Below are positions 60,265 to 64,000 of a DNA stretch of 64,000 nucleotides, piece by piece. The stretch is taken from positions 1,275,501-1,339,500 of the forward strand of contig NZ_JAHREN010000001.1 of NCBI RefSeq assembly GCF_019084075.1, in the 5' to 3' direction. This DNA is from Siccirubricoccus sp. G192 (GTDB lineage Bacteria > Pseudomonadota > Alphaproteobacteria > Acetobacterales > Acetobacteraceae). The position numbers were made by a program, and so were the translations under genes. Positions within the stretch are counted from its first letter, which is position 1. Each line of letters starts with the position of its first letter. A model generated the notes under the pieces. The model was not told the origin of the DNA, did not search any database, and saw nothing but the letters and a program-made list of their open reading frames with translations.

Positions 60265-61440
60265 ATGCGCATCACCGACATCCGCGAAGCCGCGATCCCC
60301 GTCCGCTCCGCCATGCGGAACGCGGTCTTCGACTTCTCGGAAATGACCACCTCCATCGTCGCCGTGGTGACCGACCGGATGGTCGAGGGCCGTCCGGTGG
60401 TGGGCTTCGCTTTCAACGGCACCGGCCGCTATGCCTGCGGCGCCACCATGCGGCAACGCTTCATCCCGCGCCTGCTGAAGGAAGCACCGGAGGCCTTGCA
60501 GGATGCCGAGGGCTTCCTCGACCCGGAAAAATGCGCGGCGGTGATGGCGCGCCGGGAGAAGCCGGGTGGCGATGCCGAGCGCGCCTGGGCGATCGGCACC
60601 ATCGAGACGGCGATCTGGGACGCGGCAGCCAAGGCGCGGCGGGAGCCGCTTTGGGCCTTGCTGGCGCGGCGCTACGGGCCAGGCACGCCCGGGGGCCAGG
60701 TCTTCTGCTATGTCGGCGGTGGCTGGTACCATCCCGGCCAGATGGTCGCCGATCTGCAGGAGGAGATGCGCCGCCACCGCGGTGCCGGCTACACCATGCT
60801 CAAGACCAAGGTCGGCGGCTTGGCCCTGGACGAGGATCAACGGCGGATCGAGGGCGTGCTGCAGATCGTGGGCGAGGGGAGCAACCTGGCGGTGGACGCC
60901 AATGGCGCCTTCGGCCGCGACCGGGCCTTCGCCTATGCCGATATGCTCGCCCCCTATGCGCTGCGCTGGTTCGAGGAACCCGTCGCGCCCCAGGACTTCG
61001 CCTTGTATGCCGAGGTCTGCGGTCGCTATCCCGGCGCCATCGGCACGGCCGAGAACCTCTATTGCCTGCAGGATGTGCTGAACATGATTCGCTTCGGCGG
61101 GCTGCGTCCTGATCGCGACATCCTGCAGGTGGATCCGCCCCAGGCATTCGGCATCGGCCATTTCGCGCGCATCGTGCAGGCGGCAGAGGCGGCCGGCTTC
61201 TCCCGCGCGCAGATCTTCCCGCATGGCGGCAACCAGATGTCGCTGGCCTGTGTCGGCGGCCTCGGGCTCGGCGGCTGCGAGGCCTATCCCGGGGTCTTCG
61301 GCGCCTTCGCCGGCTATGCCGATGACGCGCGGGTGGAGGCGGGCTGGATGCGCCTGCCGGACCGCCCCGGCATCGGCTTCGAGGCGCAGGCCGAGCTCTA
61401 TGCGCTGATGCGGGATCTGGCGCCGGAGGCCGCTGGCTAG
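60265..61440 (+). CDS. tarD: Enolase-superfamily dehydratase, D(-)-tartrate dehydratase-like
   Basis: This 391-aa protein closely follows Bradyrhizobium TarD: AMRNAVFDFSEMTTSIVAVV, GFAFNGTGRYACGATMRQRF, the lysine motif MLKTKVGGLALDED, metal ligands AVDANGAFGR, LRWFEEPVAP and GTAENLYCLQD, and the general acid/base FPHGGNQMSLA, then LGLGGCEAYP. TarD proteins have KMK at the lysine motif; here it is KTK. The expected reaction is D-tartrate to oxaloacetate. AAGGCAGG precedes ATG 60265. Placed with a Bug receptor, it looks like a small uptake-and-use module. Confidence 0.8.
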   Translation: MRITDIREAAIPVRSAMRNAVFDFSEMTTSIVAVVTDRMVEGRPVVGFAFNGTGRYACGATMRQRFIPRLLKEAPEALQDAEGFLDPEKCAAVMARREKPGGDAERAWAIGTIETAIWDAAAKARREPLWALLARRYGPGTPGGQVFCYVGGGWYHPGQMVADLQEEMRRHRGAGYTMLKTKVGGLALDEDQRRIEGVLQIVGEGSNLAVDANGAFGRDRAFAYADMLAPYALRWFEEPVAPQDFALYAEVCGRYPGAIGTAENLYCLQDVLNMIRFGGLRPDRDILQVDPPQAFGIGHFARIVQAAEAAGFSRAQIFPHGGNQMSLACVGGLGLGGCEAYPGVFGAFAGYADDARVEAGWMRLPDRPGIGFEAQAELYALMRDLAPEAAG

Positions 61441-61671
61441 AGCCCAGCAGCCGCTCGATCGCATTCAATGGTTCGCCTTGGAGCCAGGAATGGGCAGGTT
61501 TGCGGAGTCCTTCCTCCGCAGCGGCGTCGATCGTGCTTGGCGCGGCACACCCAAGGGAACCTTTCGTCGCATCTTGCCGGATTTGACAGAGGCGGGTATC
61601 GACGCCGTTCCGGAACGGAGAGCCGCGATGGAGCCCAGTTTGCCTGCAATCCCGACCCGGCCCGCCGCCCC
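61441..61671. other. Unassigned sequence before mobile-element remnants
   Basis: Both strands are open in places, for example RFAESFLRSGVDRAWRGTPK on the plus strand, but nothing is recognisable. It probably consists of pieces of inserted DNA, given the recombinase stub that follows. Confidence 0.3.
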
Positions 61672-61704
61672 ATGGCGCTGATCGGCTATGCCCGGGTTGT
61701 CTAA
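61672..61704 (+). pseudogene. N-terminal stub of a serine recombinase (resolvase)
   Basis: The codons read MALIGYARVV and then stop. MALIGYARV is the invariant start of Tn3-type resolvases and Hin/Gin invertases (normally followed by ST, with the catalytic Ser as residue 10). The gene is cut exactly before the catalytic serine, at the start of a 23-bp tandem repeat. This marks a recombination junction. Confidence 0.6.
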
Positions 61705-61740
61705 TCGCGCCTCCGCTGGTTGTCTAATCGCGCCTCCGCT
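61695..61740. repeat. Two perfect 23-bp tandem copies
   Basis: The unit GGTTGTCTAATCGCGCCTCC plus GCT occurs at 61695-61717 and 61718-61740 with no mismatch. It starts inside the resolvase stub. It could be a duplicated insertion junction or slippage product. Confidence 0.85.
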
Positions 61741-61981
61741 GGTCAAGCATTTTCTCCATCCTCCACTTGCCCTCGAGATGACGTTCTGCCGGGATCCGGG
61801 GTTGTCTTCGCGGTCGGGGCGAACCCGCCGCATGATGAGGTTCGGGTGGGGCCTCGCTCTGTCTCGAAACGCGGTCCACTGGGGCCGCGCCGGGCATATC
61901 GCGATGACCCCGTCCTGCGTCCCGGCAGGGACGCCTCCGCCGCCGGGTGACAGCGAAGCTCGGAGCTGCCGCCGCGCCGGA
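61705..61981. other. Gene-free stretch between the resolvase stub and IS110
   Basis: After the 23-bp repeats nothing coding is recognised. The stretch probably includes the non-coding end of the IS110 element, which in this family carries no long inverted repeats and so cannot be bounded by eye. Confidence 0.3.
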
Positions 61982-62755
61982 CTATGCCGCCACGACCGCC
62001 AAGCCGGGCTCGAAGGGCCGGTTGTGCTTCCACATCGCGTGCAGCACCACGGCCAGCTTGCGCGCGACGGCGACCACTGCGCGCTTGAAGCCGATCCTGG
62101 CCCGCACGGCCTCGCCCCAGCGCCGGAGCGCGGAGTCCGTGGTTGCGCGGGTCAGCACGTGGGCGGCGGCCTCATAGAGGTAGCTGCGTAGGAGCTTGTC
62201 GCCCTGACGCGAGATGCGACCCGAGACGTCGATCTCGCCCGACTGGTAGCGCCTTGGTGTCAGTCCGATCCAGGCACTCACCGCCCGCGCCGAGCGGAAC
62301 TCGCTTGGGTCCTCGACTGCCGCGACGTAACTCACCGCGGTCATGCAGCCCACGCCGGGCGCCGTCATCAGTAGTCGGCAGGCCTGGTCTTGGCGGATAG
62401 CCGCCCTTATTTCGCGGTCGAGCTGGTAGACCTGCCGCCGCACCGTCGCCCATGCCTCCAGCAGCGCCAGCCCGATTGTTGCCAGGTCGGGCCGGTCCTG
62501 CAGGTGGGCCCGCACGTCGGCCTCGAACTTCCGTGCGCCTCCGCTGGTGCCGAGCAGGAGGCCGAAGGTGCGGAGGGCGCCGCGCAGCTGGTTGGCGAGG
62601 TCGAGCTGGGTCCGCAACAGGCCATGCCTCGCGCGCACCAGCGTGCGGATGCGCATCGCCTCCCAGCCCTTCACACGGACCTCCCGGACGAAGCCCGTAC
62701 GCAGGAGTTGCGCCAGCCCCGCGGCGTCGTTGGCATCCGTCTTGTTGATCTTAAG
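61982..62755 (-). pseudogene. IS110-family transposase, N-terminal DEDD domain missing
   Basis: The surviving part begins KINKTDANDAAGLAQLLRTG and continues through MRIRTLVRARHGLLRTQLDL, then the Transposase_20 region LLMTAPGVGCMTAVSYVAAV, SARAVSAWIGLTPRRYQSGE, GRISRQGDKLLRSYLYEAA. The first ~100 residues with the RuvC-like DEDD site (except its last Asp) are absent. The break at about 62755 abuts the end of the IS3-type element, which probably inserted here or recombined. Confidence 0.8.
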
Positions 62756-62817
62756 CGAAAGGGCCGCTTTCGCCTGCCTCGCGTCCGGTATTTGTCAAAG
62801 AAGTTGTCCGGTGCCCA

Positions 62818-64000
62818 TCAGGCGGCGTCTCTGATTTCGTGGTCGCTGATGTCGCGCTCGGGGTTGAGGCAGACGTCGCCGACCGGCGCCCAGTTTCGGA
62901 TTTGGCGTGACCACCGCGCGGGGTTGGCGGCGCGAGCTTCGGTATAGAGCTCGGTCCGACGCTCGAGGAGCGCGCGATCCTCACCTGCATGCCGGGCGCT
63001 GGGCGTGACGAACTGGATCGCGCTGTGGCGGTGCTCGTGGTTGTACCAGGCCACAAAACGGGCGACCCAGTGTTGCGCGTCCTCCCTGCTGGCGAACCCC
63101 GATGCTGGCCAGTCCGGCCTGTACTTGCAGGTACGGAACAGGGCTTCGGAGAACGGGTTGTCGTCACTGACGCGCGGGCGGCTGTAGGAGGCGATGACGC
63201 CGAGCCGTTCGAGGGTGGCCTTCATGGTCGCGCCCTTCATCGGGCTGCCGTTGTCGGCGTGCAGGACGAGAGGGCGGGTGAGGCAGCCCTCGGCCCAGAC
63301 CGCGCGGCGCACGAGCTCGGCGGCCAGCTCGGCGGCTTCGCGCTCGTGGACCTCCCAGCCGACAATCTTGCGGCTGTAGACGTCGAGGATGAGGTAGAGA
63401 TAGAAGAACCCGCCCCGGATCGGGCCGGGCATCCAGGTGATGTCCCAGCTCCAGACTTCGCAGGGGCCGCGGGCGCGGTGACTGGTCGGCGGTTGGCGAC
63501 GCGCCGGCGGCCTCGCCCGGCCACGGTGGTGCTGCTGACCCTCAGCCCGCAGGATGCGGTAGAAGCTTGCTTCCGAGGCGATGTAGCGGCCCTGGTCTGC
63601 GAGGCGGGGCACGATCTGACTTGGCGGCAGGCTCTTGAAGGCCTGGCTGTTGCAGGCCTCCAGCACGGCCTGGCGTTCCGCCTCGGACAGCCTGTTGCCC
63701 GGTGCTGGCCGAGGCGCCGTCGGGCGGCGGTCTTCGGGCGCGCCGTCCCGGGCCCGCCAGCGGCGACAGGTCCGTTCATCGAGCGCGAGTTCCGCACAGG
63801 CCTGGGCGCGGCGCGCGCCGGCCGCGACAGCCTGGTCGATCAGCGCCATGGCGTTCTGGCGATCTGGGGTGCTGATCATGCGTCCTCGCCGTCCCCCCCA
63901 GATCGCCGCGGCGTTTTTTCGCAGCACCAGCAGCGCCGCCGCCTCGGCCAGCGCCTTCTCCTTGCGCGCCAAGTCCCGCTCGATGGCCTTGATGCGCTTC
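62818..64000 (-). CDS. IS3-family transposase (OrfA end plus OrfB; 5' end outside window)
   Basis: Reading from the window edge: KRIKAIERDLARKEKALAEA (OrfA coiled coil), IWGGRRGR, then OrfB from MISTPDRQNAMALIDQAV with an HTH, and the rve integrase core WSWDITWMPGPIRGG (D), VLHADNGSPMKGATM (D) and SDDNPFSEALFRTCKYRP (E). OrfA and OrfB are in one frame only because of a C7 run at 63893-63899; with six bases OrfA would end GEDA-stop and OrfB would start at the overlapping ATGA. It may be programmed slippage or a sequencing insertion. The element seems complete on its left side. Confidence 0.85.
   Translation of the reverse strand, partial: KRIKAIERDLARKEKALAEAAALLVLRKNAAAIWGGRRGRMISTPDRQNAMALIDQAVAAGARRAQACAELALDERTCRRWRARDGAPEDRRPTAPRPAPGNRLSEAERQAVLEACNSQAFKSLPPSQIVPRLADQGRYIASEASFYRILRAEGQQHHRGRARPPARRQPPTSHRARGPCEVWSWDITWMPGPIRGGFFYLYLILDVYSRKIVGWEVHEREAAELAAELVRRAVWAEGCLTRPLVLHADNGSPMKGATMKATLERLGVIASYSRPRVSDDNPFSEALFRTCKYRPDWPASGFASREDAQHWVARFVAWYNHEHRHSAIQFVTPSARHAGEDRALLERRTELYTEARAANPARWSRQIRNWAPVGDVCLNPERDISDHEIRDAA

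Noticed and set aside
61478..61681. Small plus-strand gene before the resolvase stub
   Set aside because: Open frame without ribosome site or recognisable motif; more likely debris between mobile elements.

Overview
The window is very GC-rich (roughly 70%) and looks like a draft chromosome segment of an alphaproteobacterium of the Acetobacteraceae, of the Roseomonas kind. I infer this from a fused bcsA-bcsB cellulose synthase of the Komagataeibacter AcsAB type, an IS1031-like insertion sequence with a TNA target duplication, five Bug-type substrate-binding proteins, and many catabolic dioxygenase, amidohydrolase and CoA-transferase genes. No rRNA or tRNA gene was seen, and no CRISPR array.

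Layout. 1-11.4 kb is housekeeping: gshA, rsmE, ubiA, a small methyltransferase, a tandem-repeat exported protein, a WD40-cytochrome c protein, a DUF952 protein, an EamA transporter, pyrD with a HAD hydrolase, a Bug receptor, yqgE, a peroxiredoxin and a small alanine-rich protein. An IS1031-like element follows at 11.4-12.3 kb. 12.4-16 kb has an MFS carrier divergent from pcaHG and a BKACE-family gene (protocatechuate and beta-keto acid chemistry). 16-20.4 kb has NDH-2 divergent from a zinc glucose dehydrogenase and a GH15 hydrolase, a plausible disaccharide-to-glucose-to-gluconate route. 20.5-26 kb has a CnbZ-like gene and a complete liv ABC operon. 26.3-35.2 kb has an alpha/beta-hydrolase with an LLM flavin oxidoreductase, a polysaccharide deacetylase, a carboxymuconolactone-decarboxylase-like protein, a class II aldolase, and a TauD/dehydrogenase/Bug/HD operon.

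35.3-46 kb is the cellulose locus, read leftwards: bcsZ, an unnamed accessory gene, bcsQ, fused bcsAB, bcsC, with 4-nt overlaps from the accessory gene to bcsC. 46.4-52.5 kb is a second catabolic operon: a Baeyer-Villiger-type monooxygenase, a CaiB-type CoA-transferase, two amidohydrolases and a Bug receptor. 52.7-64 kb is patchier: a PQQ-type sugar dehydrogenase lipoprotein with a DUF2231 membrane protein, an IS5-family element that cuts a small gene, a probable pentameric ligand-gated channel, a histidine kinase remnant, two Bug receptors, a TarD-like dehydratase, then a mobile-element graveyard (serine recombinase stub, truncated IS110, IS3-type element running off the end).

Two patterns cut across the annotation. 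First, at least a dozen genes are broken or distorted by one extra base in a G or C run, always +1 (one -1 in the kinase remnant). That looks like sequencing or assembly error, and I annotate these genes as single loci. Second, a family of short repeats begins at gene stop codons at four loci. Their inner hairpins differ in sequence but keep base pairing. A separate 105-bp palindromic element supplies the TAG stop codons of both flanking convergent genes.
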